Shown: piece by piece, positions 1 through 11,724 of the stretch
Layout of the letters: every line of letters starts with the position of its first letter
Numbering within the stretch: position 1 is the stretch's first letter
Assembly (NCBI RefSeq): GCF_026151205.1
Contig: NC_087072.1
Location: forward strand, 5,444,084 to 5,508,083
DNA: 64,000 bases
DNA from: Bolinopsis microptera
Lineage: Eukaryota > Ctenophora > Tentaculata > Lobata > Bolinopsidae
Reading direction: 5' to 3'
Program-made: the position numbers and the translations under genes
The notes under the pieces: generated by a model
What the model saw: only the letters and a program-made list of their open reading frames with translations
Database searches by the model: none
What the model was told of the DNA's origin: nothing

Positions 1-16
1 AACAGGTTTTATAATA

Positions 17-763
17 CAGGGTGGGCCAAAAGTCAGTACCCATATGTTGGTCTTAATAGCTCAATCACTGAGTGCCCAATTGAAATAATTCTTTCTGGTA
101 TGACTTACTACCACCACTGGTTCGAGGAATTTGTCAAATCGAAAAATATTCGTGTTCATTTTTTTCAAATGAAGGTTCATTTTTGCATTTATTTGATAGT
201 TTGGATAGTCGGGTCAGGCCAAATTTTATTGAATAGAGTTTGGCCATTTAAACCCATTTAAATTACGTTTGTCCTGAAAAAATGAGAGTTCTAGCTTCTC
301 AGATGACCGAGATATGAAGCATAACGTGTTTGTTCATTACGTGTGATCAGGTAATTGGATTGAGGCTAGATCCGCATTATGGGAATCGTGTAGAGAGCCC
401 AATTACGGTGCCGTAATTGGGTAATCATTGAGTACCCAATCAATTTTGCTAACGAGATAAACAAATTGCTTGATAACTTCGTCATTTTAAATCTGTTTTG
501 CACCATCTTTTCAGATCATATTCCGGATTAAATGACCTATTGCAATATGTTACAACGGAGTCTCTAACATGTTCACAAACACCAGTATAAGCAATTCAAT
601 GTTGATTGGGTGTGGCCCCCAAAAATCGAATTTTCAAATTTTGGTGATGGAATCCTCGAACAAGTAGGTACAGTATGCCATCTGCAAAGCAACAACTCTC
701 AAATATAAAACATGGCGGAGGTATAAGACCCAACGTATGGGTACTGACTTTTGGCCCACCCTG
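17..763. mobile_element. Non-autonomous mariner/Tc1-like element with terminal inverted repeats
   Basis: The left end begins CAGGGTGGGCCAAAAGTCAG and the right end is its reverse complement (CTGACTTTTGGCCCACCCTG), with the inverted match running about 33 bases (17-50 and 731-763) with one or two mismatches. TA dinucleotides flank both ends (15-16 and 764-765), the target duplication expected of Tc1/mariner elements. The 747-bp interior has no ORF of useful length, so it is a MITE-like derivative that would need a transposase from elsewhere. It lies about 570 bp upstream of the ARL5 start codon. Confidence 0.85.
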
Positions 764-808
764 TATATTTTATAAAATAATATAAATATTATATTTTCGG
801 TGATGTAA

Positions 809-947
809 GGGGTCGTTCACATATTACGTAATCAGCCAAGGCTAGTGTAATTTTGACACAATGTGTAAAACTGATTATGGAGGGGGGGGGGGGGGGGGGG
901 GTAAAAATTGTCCAACAAAATTGATTACGTAATATGTGAACGACCCT
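809..947. mobile_element. PIF/Harbinger-like MITE with an internal poly-G run
   Basis: Inverted termini (GGGTCGTTCACATATTACGT at 810 and its complement ending at 946) extend to about 25 bp and are almost perfect. TAA trinucleotides flank it (806-808 and 948-950), as in PIF/Harbinger elements. The inside carries a run of 20 G (882-901). A second family member sits at 15211-15402. It lies 386 bp upstream of the ARL5 ATG, so it may form part of the promoter region. Confidence 0.82.
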
Positions 948-1332
948 TAATGAGATCAAATAATGAAAACTTTGAGTTCGAATTTTAAAATGCTATATTT
1001 GATAAATATTTGCATTAGTTTCAATTATGGTCAAAATATATTTAGGTGCCTTCCTTTTTATATGAATATGTATCAGCTACTAACTAGATACAATGGTATC
1101 AAGCATTTTATGATTTATATGGGCGTATCCAAGGCATTCCACTTAGTAATATTTGGTGGTAGAAATGAGTAGTGTAGCTACCGTGCTCAAACTCATTAAC
1201 TTTTCATTCACTCTAAATTCCATCTTAGGATGATTCAAGGATGAACTTGTTTGTACTTCCCAGCTAAACGTCATATTGTGCTGAAATACTCCTTCGCTAA
1301 TAGACGTAGTTTCCAATCGAGTCAGTACAAAC

Positions 1333-4300
1333 ATGGGTTTATTGATGACAAAGCTCTGGCAATACTTCTCCAACAGCGGTAAATACATTAACAAATTTGT
1401 TGATTGTTTAATTTATACTTTAGCCTCATGGGATGTGTGCTATACCCTATTCTATACATCAACATAACAATCATGCTGTAGTAACAGATGGATTTATCAA
1501 CTGCTCAAAATATAAAAGCAAATTACCAAAATTCTAATCTTGTAATTATTAGTTTACCGTAACAATACCTGAAAAGTATTTGGATTTGTCCAAATAAAAA
1601 CATAAAATGACAATTAATAATCTTGTGGAATCTGTAATTAAAAAGTCAAGCCAAATCCGACTGCAGTGTGAAATCAAACCGAGTTACCTATTCCAATAAA
1701 TCCCTTTCCATGCCCCGATTTACAGCAAAAACCCGATTTACTCCCCCCCCCCCCCCCCCCCCTTCCTCAAATGGAACAGTTCACACACAGTGTGCACAAT
1801 TAAAACCCTGATTTACTGCAAAACTCGAGTTACCACAGCTGTTTTCTTTCCCCCAAACTCTATGTTAAATGGCATAAGCTAAAAAGAAAGAAGTCGATTT
1901 CAATGTATATAAGTGTCATGTGTATTTTAAGGATTTTTCAACTAATTTTTGCAAAACTTAGCTTAGTTGAAACCATACAATTTCAATCGGGCCACCCGTC
2001 TCTACGATTTTGACTACATTATTAAACAAACGATAACAACTTGAACACTCATAAATTGTACATAATAATAAACGTTTGATAAATTTTATGATCCATAAAC
2101 TTGAACTTACTTGACTTCTAAAAACAGTATATTAACGGTACGTGTTCTTCGAAATAATATGATTAAAGACTTTCTGAATAAGGCCCCCCCCCCCCCCCCC
2201 CCCCCCCATAACATTACCGACTAAGATAATCAATATTTTAGCAATGTAGCTGTTCCTTGGTTTCCCTGGTCTTTTCTTGCCTTCTTCGAGCTGTAAATGA
2301 GCCATGAGGCCAAGTAGGCGTTTTCGTGATAAACTGTAAAACCTCTCTATACCGGGTCTCTTGCAGTATATAGCGTTTCATATAGCGCATTAAGGGCCAT
2401 TATATCTGCCTATACATGTATTGTGTCGGTAGATCCAAAGCCTCTTTTGTCAGTAGATCGATTTTTTCAGACGGATTTGTTAAAGGACTGGTTCTACAAG
2501 TTAATAAATCCTCCAAAACAGTTTTTTAGCTCTTACTAAATTCCCATGACTCTAAGTTTCACGACTCTAACTATTTGAACAAGCGCGAGCGGTACCGCAG
2601 AATTTATGAAATGTTTACACTCATTCAAATAAAGCTGCTACTAACAACTGACAACTCGTGGCTTATTTCCCTGCTCTTATTCTCCAAGCCATGACAATCA
2701 GGGCCGATGATGTACAGAGCTCTCCTCGCTCCAATCTATTAATAGCTACTCGGGAATGTATTCTGATGAACCGGTTTAACTTTTTTAAGTACTGGGATAT
2801 GTTAAGAATTTAACTTTAGAGGCAGACTTCTACTTCTGAGTTCTGAGTTCTGACACAATTTACATGATTGTGCAATGTTGCTGATTGTGCAATCTAGACA
2901 TCTTTAGCAACACCTGCCACCCCGAAACAAGTGTAACTTTTGTCATCTGTACTTGTCATTATTTTCCTTCTAACTGTCAACTATGAAATTGTATTCTTCT
3001 GTTTACGCCAATGTACATTAAATGTTTATATCTTTTTGTTCTGATGTTTCTATTATCATGATTAAACAATTTCAGAGTACAAGGTGATAGTCGTGGGTCT
3101 GGATAATGCTGGTAAAACTACAATCCTATATCATCTGTAAGTACCAATAGTATGGTTATTAAAATATATGTAGATTGTACAATGGGGTTGTGGGGGAGGG
3201 AGGAACCCCATCGCCCATTTATTCCTCAACTTTTGGTCAGATGGGCATGGGCATTGCATCGATTGGGCATTGCTGTTTTTGAGGCTTTGTCTATTGGTAA
3301 AATTCTTAAAAACAGCTATAACTTGAGTTATGATAAAAAATAAACATCACTATCGTGTTCACCGTACTTACTCGATTGGGTTGTCCCCCCCCCCTCCTAA
3401 AATAGTGTATTGTTGAAGAAATGGATCTATTGATTCTATTGAGTTGGACATGGTAGGTACAGATCATATAATAAGACATCTAAGCGATGCTGCGGTTGGC
3501 GGCCTAGAAAGGGCTAAGGACTTTTAGCCTTTAGGTCGAGTTCGTCGGAATTAATTCATTAACGTAATTTGATTTAGGATTGTCGAACAGTAATCATCCT
3601 CTGGGCTCTGAGCATTAAATCTCGGTCACGCACATTACATGGTATGGTCGCACATTATTCAAAAATAGGGTGATATATTTTATTAAGAGTTGGGATGTGA
3701 TTCATATTTGCTTTAATAAGGAATAGAGGGTCACGACTCCATGGTCAATATAGCAAGTCCCATAAACTGCATACATTAATTATGACGACAGTCTCTAACC
3801 CTCGCTGTGACCATCGCAGGTCGATTCACTTTAATTATATGAACTGCACAACGTGCAGAGAAAATCATTGAATAAAATGTAAATAGATAAGAAGTTTATT
3901 CGTAGGCGCCTGTAGAAATTATACTAAAGCTAGTGCCTAGTTGTGCCCATGCCATCAGATCTACCTTAACAACTCTTTGGGGTGGTTCAAGAGACTAGGT
4001 ATTGGCAACACATTTCTGCAATTTTCATTTATCTTACATAAATCTGACAAATTGCTAATCTGTGAGACTGAGAGCCATAACGTTATCGTTATTTGAATGA
4101 AACTTGTTTCATCTGACACTAAATTATTTATAGCAGTCATTCAAGCGAGACTTTGTATGGAAATATCAAAATTACAATACAGTAATATAACGAATCTTGC
4201 AAATATATGTATAAATATTAAATATTGATCTTTACGTCCGGTTACTCGTCTCGGGTCAGAGCCGATGAAAGTATGAAGGTGCGAAATCGAACCACTTCAA

Positions 4301-7300
4301 ATTACATTGACATCGAGTTCTATATATTACCTAACCGTTATTAGATTAAACATTTAAATGGGAACCGGTCAGGAGGGCGGAAGACGCGTGGGCGGAGGTC
4401 GCGTAGGCGGAAGACTTGAGGGCGGAGGACGCTAGGGCGGAAGTTTCCTAAAAGGTTGGACACGAGGGCGGAGGTCGCGAGGGCGGAGGTCGATCCCATG
4501 ATTTGGGCGGAAGACTCGTAAAACGATCACATGTCCTAAATGCTCGACTGGTAATACTACAAAACCGGAAACATCACACAACGTACTTCAAATTGTATAA
4601 ATTATATAAGTTATATTCAATCAAAGTTATATTCAATCATTTTAGTGGTACTGATAGGAGCATCAGTCTCCGTATCCAGATTCGTGTAGGGGTGTAGTTC
4701 TTCTGGCCAGATGAGGGATCTGTCAGGACTTTTTCATACTCCTCCTTGTATCCAAGCCTCCCGACAGCTCTCATGACAGCCTGGCAGATATGAAAGAAGC
4801 ACCCATCCACTTGGGCTAACTCGAATGTAGACGATAGGGCGTTCCTCAGGGCGAGCTCAAAGTCCACCATGATTCGGTCTGGAGAAAAGGAACCAAGGTT
4901 TTTGAGGGCGCCGAACGCTTCCATGTAGATGGGAGTGTCCTTGTGGGTCAGGAGAATGTAGACGCAAGGGAAGCACCAGGTTGAATCCTCCGTGAAGTTC
5001 ACCATCTCCGCGTGGACAGTCAGTAACTGATAGAACAGCTGCGGTGAGGATGAGAAGGTTGCGTCGATATACCAGCTGCTGCTCTGCTCTAGGGCTGTCA
5101 GGTTGTTTTTTGTTGCGAAGATGATGACACGTCGATCGTCCAGGTTGTTGTCGTATTGAAGCATAGGTTCACCGGAGAGGGATCTGCAGTCGTCCTCTTC
5201 CAGTTGAAGATCTGCGAGGGATGAAGGTGCTCTGGGTCTAGGGTTTCCGTATCGGCGGGCTCTCTGTGCCCTCTTCTTCACCGCTTGTTCGTTGGGGAGG
5301 CGGGCACGTGCATCCTGAGACATGGGACCAGTAACGGAGCAAACGATGTTGTGGTTAGTAGTCATCGTCGTAGCAGCCAGATCCTGGACTTTAGCGAGGA
5401 CTTCTTTCAATTCACAGTCAGCGATATCAGCGTCGTGGTTATGTATCTGTGTCACTTTCACCAAGGATTCGTTCAGGGTATACAGACGACCACGGCAACA
5501 GTCTTTCTCCCTCACACATCTCCAGGCTTGGCGTCCATCGGTGGTAAGCTTTCCATCCTTAGAGTAGCGGAAACCACCGTGTAGGAGATTCTGACTGGTA
5601 GGAGTCCTTCCTCTGATAATCTTTACTGTATCTTCATCGTACATGGTTGTTATTGTAGTAGTTGAGATGTAGCTGGAACTAAATAATAAGATACTTCTAT
5701 TCCCAACATCGGTCTTAAATATACTAGTTGTCTCTCGAGTCGTCTACGTTGTGACTCAAGTTGTTCGTTTCACTGTGCAATCTCTTCGTGTGAAAACAGT
5801 TGATCATATCCCAGATCAGTTTACGTGATGTTGTGATGTCCTCACATACCGTTGTGTTATATGAGATCATGACCATGGTGATTCATGACGTGAGTCGAAG
5901 TTATGTATCACGTGACTCGATTCGATAGTTTGACTCACATGACACAAGGGCTTCTGGGATATGATCAACAGTTTTCACACGAAAAGATTGCACAGTGAAA
6001 CGAACAACTTGAGTCACAACGTCAGAATCTCCTAGTCCAGATGGAACAGTCCTCGACAGACAAGAAGACCTTAGCGAATTCGCTTGGAGAGCAGCAGCCT
6101 AAGAGGAGGAAGGCCAATAGCGACATGGATAGAAGAATCTTCAGCATAGTTCAGAACTACCATTCGTACGAGGATGATGTTGTGCTATGTGAAATGTTTA
6201 TGTTATTGTGATATTATTCTATTCGGGTTTGACAAAATTGATTGATTACATTGTGATTTATATTACCGTTAAGCGTTCTCTATAAGTATAACCCTGTGTA
6301 TTTTGTTTGTAAAGTTACAAAGAATTCGAAATCAGTACCACTAAAATGATTGAATATAACTTTGATTGAATATAACTTATATAATTTATACAATTTGAAG
6401 TACGTTGTGTGATGTTTCCGGTTTTGTAGTATTACCAGTCGAGCATTTAGGACATGTGATCGTTTTACGAGTCTTCCGCCCAAATCATGGGATCGACCTC
6501 CGCCCTCGCGACCTCCGCCCTCGTGTCCAACCTTTTAGGAAACTTCCGCCCTTGCGTCCTCCGCCCTCAAGTCTTCCGCCTACGCGACCTCCGCCCACGC
6601 GTCTTCCGCCCTTGTGTCCTATACCCCATTTAAATAGCAGAATTGATTTATGCTTTATATAGTATATATACCGGGTCCCGATATACCGGGTCCCGATATA
6701 CCGGACCCGATATATCGGGTCCGGTACTTTAGGGCGGCGCCCTAGTTGTTAGTCATCTGATATTTAATTTAAATTGTGTAAGTTTTACCAACAAAAGTTA
6801 TCGGGGCCGGGTGGTAGTCTCCAGCAGGAAGGGTAATTCCTCCTGTGGTATAACTGCATTTCAACTTCAAAACTTACATCATCAAGTTATTACGTTGTCC
6901 GACGAATTGTACGCCCTATTTTGTATTGCGTAATCCATGTTGGTGTTTCCTGTCCAATATACTGAGTTCCCATTTAGATGATAACGCTCACTCAATATCG
7001 TCATGCACATTAGCACATAGCATATAACCATGATAAATGTGACGTCATAGTTTTACTTGCGAACATTAGCACATAGCATATAACCATGATAAATGTGACG
7101 TCATAGTTTTACTTGCGAACTCATAGTATGAACTCCCGCTACTTAATAAATATGAGTAATGAACATTTTATATCGAGACTTCTTGCTTGCTTTTATAATA
7201 TAAGCAACTGGCACTGATTGTGATGATCGTAATATAATATCCACACGATTTATTATTTGAATTAATAAACACTATGCGCTGTATATTGATAAGGATATCC

Positions 7301-10300
7301 GATAATGGACCGCTACACGAACTGTCATTGTCAGAAGTGTGTGGACTGTCAGTAATAGGTGTATACTAGACTGTGTTTAAGTGTATAATGTTTAGAGGCG
7401 TTTCTTCAACATAATTATGTAGAATATTATGCAGTACACAAAACTAGTACTGGCAAGTATATATAACCGGTATCCACAGTCCACACCCAGTATTTAGTTT
7501 AGTCATTTTCCAATACGAGATTGGGGACGGGTTCTATAAACAAACAACAAACAAACAAGTATAAAACCTGTCTCAAGTTGTGTTTACTTCTTATTAGTAA
7601 GACCTCAAGATGTCCCCGCAGCGTCTATCTTGCAGAATATTATCTCATTAAAATGTGTTTAAAAGTTGAGCATTAGAGGCTCAATTACAAACTTGATACT
7701 TTACTTCATGCCAGCTACAATGATATATTACATTGTAAGTTTATCCTGCAGTACGTGGCTACTTGTTTGGTGTTAAGTTTATCATGCTCAGGTAACTCAC
7801 GAATTATAAGGTCACGTACACCCCAAATACATATTACTAAGATAGTAACTACACCCTAAATACAGTGTTTACTATTTTTAACTGTATATAAGGGGCATAT
7901 AATATTCAACTAGATTTGAACAAATCAAATGATAATAATCCCTCTAACCCCAGGCTGATGGACGAGGTAGTGCACACTTCCCCAACAATCGGAAGTAATG
8001 TGGAGGAGATCACGTGGAGAAATATAAAGTTTATTATGTGGGACATTGGAGGTCAGGATTCTCTGAGACAATCCTGGGCTACCTACTACTCCAACACCAA
8101 TGTGAGTAACATGTTGTTAATCTGGGGGGGGGGGGTAATTAATTTGGTACGACTGTTTTTACACGTGACAGATTGGATACGCTCCTCGGCTACTAATGAA
8201 GTTGAAAACGTGGTGCAACTTAATCCCTCGTACTCGCGCAATGTTTGAGATATACAGAAGTATGTATGTTGTATGTGTGCAGATCACGATCAGCAATCTA
8301 ATGTGTTATATTAAAGTTCTTATCTTGCATGACAAATATTTAGCTGTGGCATTTCAAGAATGAGTGACAGACGTCACTCAGCTTAGGTTCCTAACTTTAA
8401 AAGGTAGATCTGTAGTTTTAAACAAATGTGCAAAATGGAGACCAGTTTTAAGTTATAATCATAATTCTGGGATTATTCCTTGGTAACCCTGGTAACTCCG
8501 TCACACTGGTTCGTGTGAATATCACACCAGGAGACGGGGGTATTTGTGCCCTCTTGATTATAATCACGTAAAATATTCATCCTGTGTTTCTCCGAACTAT
8601 TCCTCTTCTTTCCCTCTTCTGTAATAGTCATTACTATGGGTCCTAAGTTGTGAACCTGGTTTTTTTTTCGTTTTAAAGTTTAAAACAGAAGTCCGGAAGT
8701 AGTTTCCTTATTCGTGAGATCAGCATGAGTAACAATCACTCTAACATATGTAGTAAACCATCCTCAACAAGTTGAAACGGTCCGATCTGAAATTGCTCTT
8801 GCGTTTAATGGTTGCTCTCGTGTGTACGCACTATTTGATGAACCAAATCTTCCAAATCTGACCAAATTTGGTAACTTTGCTAAGTTTGAGACTGTACGTT
8901 GAGGTTGGTAAATGAAATAAACTTTCATTGGCCGAGAATTAATTAGTTATTGGTTCCAGATTCTTGTAACTACATGGAAGTCTAGTTCAGCGACTATGTC
9001 CCAATTATGACTTATATGGTAAAACAGAACAACTTGCTATTACCCTTGAACCTTGCTTCTCTGCATGTAAACTACGTGTGCTCCTAGCCCGGCCCACAAA
9101 CATTGAACATAGTAGTTGGTACGTGTGTTTCGTGTTTCCAGAGTTGAGATCCAAATCAAAGTCTTCCCACGTCAGACTGAGACAAATGACAAATCTTTTT
9201 ATACCTGAAATTAATTATTCACAACAACTTTGACAAGATAATCTGATCGCTTTACTTACTGTGCATTGTTAACAATATCGTGTTTACTGTTCATGTATCC
9301 GGTTATCCTCTGCATACAGTAGACACACCTGTGAACCAGCCGTATATTATAAGACTTGTGTTAATTAAAAACAGGTGTTTTTTGTTGAAACCTGGAATAA
9401 TGTAGCTAATAATGTAGCTGAATCAGATCTTGTGTTCTACAGTACCCACATGTTTTCAATGAGGAATTATCTAGATGTTTATTGTACATCACTATCATTG
9501 TGTATCTCTTTCAGTTTGTATTCATGGTAATAGATAGCAGTGATAGAGAGAGGTTATCTGTAGCTAAAGACGAGCTCTACAAAATGTTAAACCACGAGGT
9601 TAGTTTAGTTAGTTTTTTAAGTTGAACAGAGTTTTTAACACTATTTATATTTTAACTACATATTGCCACTAACTAAATGTCCATTTTTGATGACTCGTTA
9701 TTATATCAATTCGAGCTAAATTAATTCAAATGGGTTAAACATTTGGCATTTAGAATAAAAATTAACAAATTACAGAAATTCGCACCATTGACCATTCTTA
9801 TAATTATACCGGTTACGATTGATGTAAATTATTTAGAATGATTCACGTTAGGCAAGCGAATTATAAACTGTGCATCACATGGGAATGTACACAGTACAAA
9901 CTGTGTGGGTACATTTAATTAGACCTTAGATTAAACAATTTTCCAGGACTTACGGAAGTCGTCGTTGCTAATATACGCTAACAAACAGGACGTTAAGGTA
10001 AGTACAGCAAACACTCATATGTTAATCAAGATAATTAACACTTGATAAATGACATAATGTTTTGACACTTCCGCATTGCATTCAGTAATCAGTGAGTGCT
10101 GATGCCAAATCAATTATCATTACCTTGCAGGATTGCTTGACGACCACCCAGATCTCCCAAACCCTAAATCTGAAGTCAATAAAAGACCACGCCTACCACA
10201 TACAACCTTGCTGTGCTCTGTCAGGAGAGGGGTATGTAATATTCTATTACCTGCTGGTCATTGCTATGAATCCTGTAGTTTCAGTCAGGTTTCACGTCAT

Positions 10301-10821
10301 TGTCATTTGAAGGATCAAATTTTACTCACGGTCAAGTGTAGCAGGTGCCATCAGGTTCAATCGAGTTTTTATATCATGTCTTAACCTTACGGCTTACAGT
10401 TTACACACGCACTGATATTCGATGTCGCATAGGTGGAGCGTGCCACATGAGCAAATACATCTAAATTTAGGACCGGCTTGACTTTCTGGAACGCGCGAGT
10501 TTTTCTGAATTTTGCGTTATCAAAAAGCTCTTCTTTTCGCGCTAAAAGTGTGTGCGTTAAGGACGCGCGCAGTTATGACTAATTAGTCTAGTCGAAGGCC
10601 CTGTAACATGCGGCTGATCGTTTCCGTTTCCGCGTTTAAGCATAACATTTTCTGTTTCTATGAAACCTCGTACACATGTAGTATGGCTGGTAGCCAATAT
10701 ACAAGGTACCTTACTTTAAATGATAGCTCATAATTTACTCACAAACTGTCTTAGCTTAATTATTTTCAGGTTACACCAAGGACTGGAGTGGGTGACATCC
10801 CAAATCAGAGGTGGCAGGTAG
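1333..10821 (+). CDS. ARL5: ARL5-type ADP-ribosylation factor-like GTPase, complete, 7 exons, 180 aa
   Basis: Coding exons: 1333-1378, 3076-3136, 7954-8101, 9515-9598, 9947-9997, 10131-10231, 10770-10821. All introns are GT-AG and every phase joins in frame, giving 180 residues; vertebrate ARL5A has 179. The product starts [12 protein letters not shown], with Gly2 as a likely myristoylation site and an amphipathic helix for membrane binding. The P-loop is GLDNAGKTT (about residues 24-32). Switch I is around [11 protein letters not shown], switch [11 protein letters not shown]4 NKQD and G5 CCALSGEG, and it ends [12 protein letters not shown]. In the family, ARL5 acts at the trans-Golgi, where it recruits the GARP tether. 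Introns 1 and 2 hold poly-C runs, and intron 2 (4.8 kb) holds a Mutator-like transposon. Assignment to ARL5 rather than another ARL rests on the [16 protein letters not shown]-like and SIKDHxxHIQ-like segments. Confidence 0.96.
1743..2207. repeat. Two long poly-C runs in ARL5 intron 1
   Basis: There are 20 C at 1743-1762 and 24 C at 2184-2207. The first follows a direct duplication-like stretch containing two similar GATTTACTGCAAAA segments. No terminal repeats were found for either run, so the element that brought them is unknown. Shorter runs occur at 3385-3394 and 8124-8135, also in ARL5 introns. Confidence 0.8.
4360..4655 (+). repeat. Left TIR of the MULE
   Basis: Its inverted partner is 6331-6626. 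The outer part carries about eight degenerate GGGCGGARG-type units. The inner part is AT-rich and ends ...TTTAGTGGTACTGAT, matching ATCAGTACCACTAAA at 6331. An apparent 64-codon ORF in this arm and its mirror in the other arm come from the repeat and are not genes. Confidence 0.9.
4637..5644 (-). pseudogene. FLYWCH-MULE transposase, C-terminally truncated
   Basis: The 335-codon ORF starts at the ATG at 5642-5644. An N-terminal FLYWCH-type finger is visible: Trp41-Arg-Cys43, the Cys49/50 region and HNH near residues 68-70. A basic linker follows (KKRAQRARR near 123-131), then a MULE DDE core with WYIDATF (Asp194), [10 protein letters not shown] (Asp261) and GCFFHICQ (Cys282, His285). The third catalytic acid (Glu) and the usual C-terminal region are absent. 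The reading frame leaves recognisable transposase near residue 314 and runs into the TIR. I infer an internal deletion that joined the transposase to the left TIR and made the element unable to move by itself. FLYWCH plus MULE is a known animal arrangement. Confidence 0.88.
5746..6022. repeat. Inverted repeat between the two MULE ORFs
   Basis: Arms 5746-5815 and 5954-6022 are near-perfect reverse complements (for example CACTGTGCAATCT against AGATTGCACAGTG), separated by about 138 bp. The spacer has several CACGTGA/TCACGTGA-like and GTGACTC motifs. It separates the divergent ORFs, so it could be their shared promoter, a nested MITE or a deletion junction. Confidence 0.8.
6041..6211 (+). CDS. 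Small basic ORF inside the MULE, 56 aa, function unknown
   Basis: The ORF opens [18 protein letters not shown], has a basic patch [14 protein letters not shown] and ends in a hydrophobic tail, 100 bp before the right TIR. It is divergent from the transposase. No family is recognised. It may be the first exon of a longer MULE ORF whose remainder was deleted, or chance coding inside the transposon. Confidence 0.4.
   Translation: MEQSSTDKKTLANSLGEQQPKRRKANSDMDRRIFSIVQNYHSYEDDVVLCEMFMLL
6664..6725. repeat. Short tandem and inverted CCGGGTCCCGATATA repeats
   Basis: Two direct copies of ACCGGGTCCCGATAT are followed by the inverted form ATATCGGGTCCGG, so the stretch can fold on itself. It starts about 30 bp beyond the MULE target duplication. 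A weaker relative (CTATACCGGGTCTCTTGC) occurs near 2347. The origin is unknown. Confidence 0.7.
7007..7118. repeat. Two tandem copies of a 56-bp unit, each with TGACGTCA
   Basis: Two virtually identical 56-bp units occupy 7007-7062 and 7063-7118. Each holds the full palindrome TGACGTCA, the consensus CRE for CREB/ATF proteins. It lies in ARL5 intron 2, after the MULE. An enhancer role is only inference. Confidence 0.85.
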
Positions 10822-11178
10822 CAGCCACCAGATTAGGAAAATCAATTAACTAAAACCCGGTCGAGAGGATTCAAACTGATTATATTCGTCGATAGTGTCA
10901 CAGACTAGTAATTTAACCGACACAGAGAAAAGGGCGAAAGGTGACATTGTACATGGTGCGACCGTTTAAGACGATGACAAATTTTAGGCCATTTTGATAG
11001 GACTAGCTGACAATAGTAATGTGGACGGCTCTTACTAATTCGCTCGCTCAAAAATTTTCACGTGACTTTGGCTTTTATGGTTTTGCAGCCGAACTAAACG
11101 GTTTTACATAAACCCTAATCCTAACCATAACCCCGAAGTTATCCATAACCCCGAAGCTATCCGAAACCGGAACCCTAA
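10822..11178. other. ARL5 3' flank, no gene seen
   Basis: Sequence after the ARL5 stop codon. It includes the transcript's 3' UTR, but I see no confident polyadenylation signal within the first 300 bases. Short near-repeats (CATAACCCCGAAG twice, near 11129 and 11149) are the only structure. Confidence 0.5.
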
Positions 11179-11517
11179 AGGGCCTTCTACTTATATTGTA
11201 TATGACGTCCGCCAAAATCGCAGATTTTCAGACCACCCCCCCCCCCCCCCCCCCCCTGTCCGGGTGTGTCCGAATTTTCAAAACCGCCAGCTACTTTTAA
11301 GAGTACAAATATAACCAACTCAAATTCATTGTTAATAAAATTCAAAGAGTTGAAATAAAATTCAAAGAGTTGAAATAAAATTCAAAGAGTTGAAATAAAT
11401 GGAACTTTTTCGTTAATTCTGCCAAAATTTCCGGATTTTTAGAAACCACCCCTCCCCCTGTCCGAAATTCCAAAACCACCCCTCCTTATTTGCCGGACGT
11501 CCTAAGTAGATGGCCCC
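11179..11517. mobile_element. MITE with TAA target duplication and internal poly-C and 20-bp tandem repeats
   Basis: The left end AGGGCCTTCTACTTA and right end TAAGTAGATGGCCCC are imperfect inverted partners, followed inward by GACGTCCGCC and GCCGGACGTC. TAA flanks both ends (11176-11178 and 11518-11520), fitting the PIF/Harbinger superfamily. It contains 21 C (11236-11256) and three copies of a 20-bp unit (AAATTCAAAGAGTTGAAATA, 11338-11397). It is a different family from the two GGGTCGTTCAC MITEs. Confidence 0.75.
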
Positions 11518-11619
11518 TAACCTTTAACAATCGAATTCGTGTTTAACAAGCCTGTCACGTGACCAAAACAGTTTTTTGTCCATAACTGCCCAGGGAAGCC
11601 TTTTTAACAATTACCCTAC

Positions 11620-11724
11620 GGGGGGGGGGGGGGGGGGGGGGCAATGGCATAAAATGGAGACTTTTTCTATGGAGAAAATGGAAAAACCCATGAGTAATTC
11701 TCCATTTTCTCCATTTTATGCCAT
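11620..11724. repeat. Poly-G run (22 G) next to an ~80-bp palindromic repeat, copy 1
   Basis: 11644-11724 begins ATGGCATAAAATGGAGA and ends with the complement TCTCCATTTTATGCCAT, an interrupted palindrome. A run of 22 G (11620-11641) directly precedes it. A second copy lies at 12506-12589, also beside poly-C and poly-G runs. Probably a MITE or foldback family. Confidence 0.8.

Larger units (their letters stand above)
4360..6626 (-). mobile_element. Mutator-like (MULE) DNA transposon with 296-bp TIRs and 9-bp target duplication
   Basis: The target duplication CATTTAAAT is perfect (4351-4359 and 6627-6635). The element begins and ends with GGG/CCC. The terminal inverted repeats span 4360-4655 and 6331-6626 and are close to identical. 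Their outer 150 bp are built of short GGGCGGAAGNC / GGGCGGAGGNC repeats, probably subterminal transposase sites. A FLYWCH-MULE transposase fragment lies on the minus strand (4637-5644) and a small divergent ORF on the plus strand (6041-6211), with a 68-bp-arm inverted repeat between them. At 2267 bp it is short for an autonomous MULE, and the transposase is truncated. It sits in ARL5 intron 2. Confidence 0.93.

Noticed and set aside
4503-4697. 64-codon ORF and its near-identical partner at 6280-6483
   Set aside because: They are the two arms of the MULE terminal inverted repeat, not genes.
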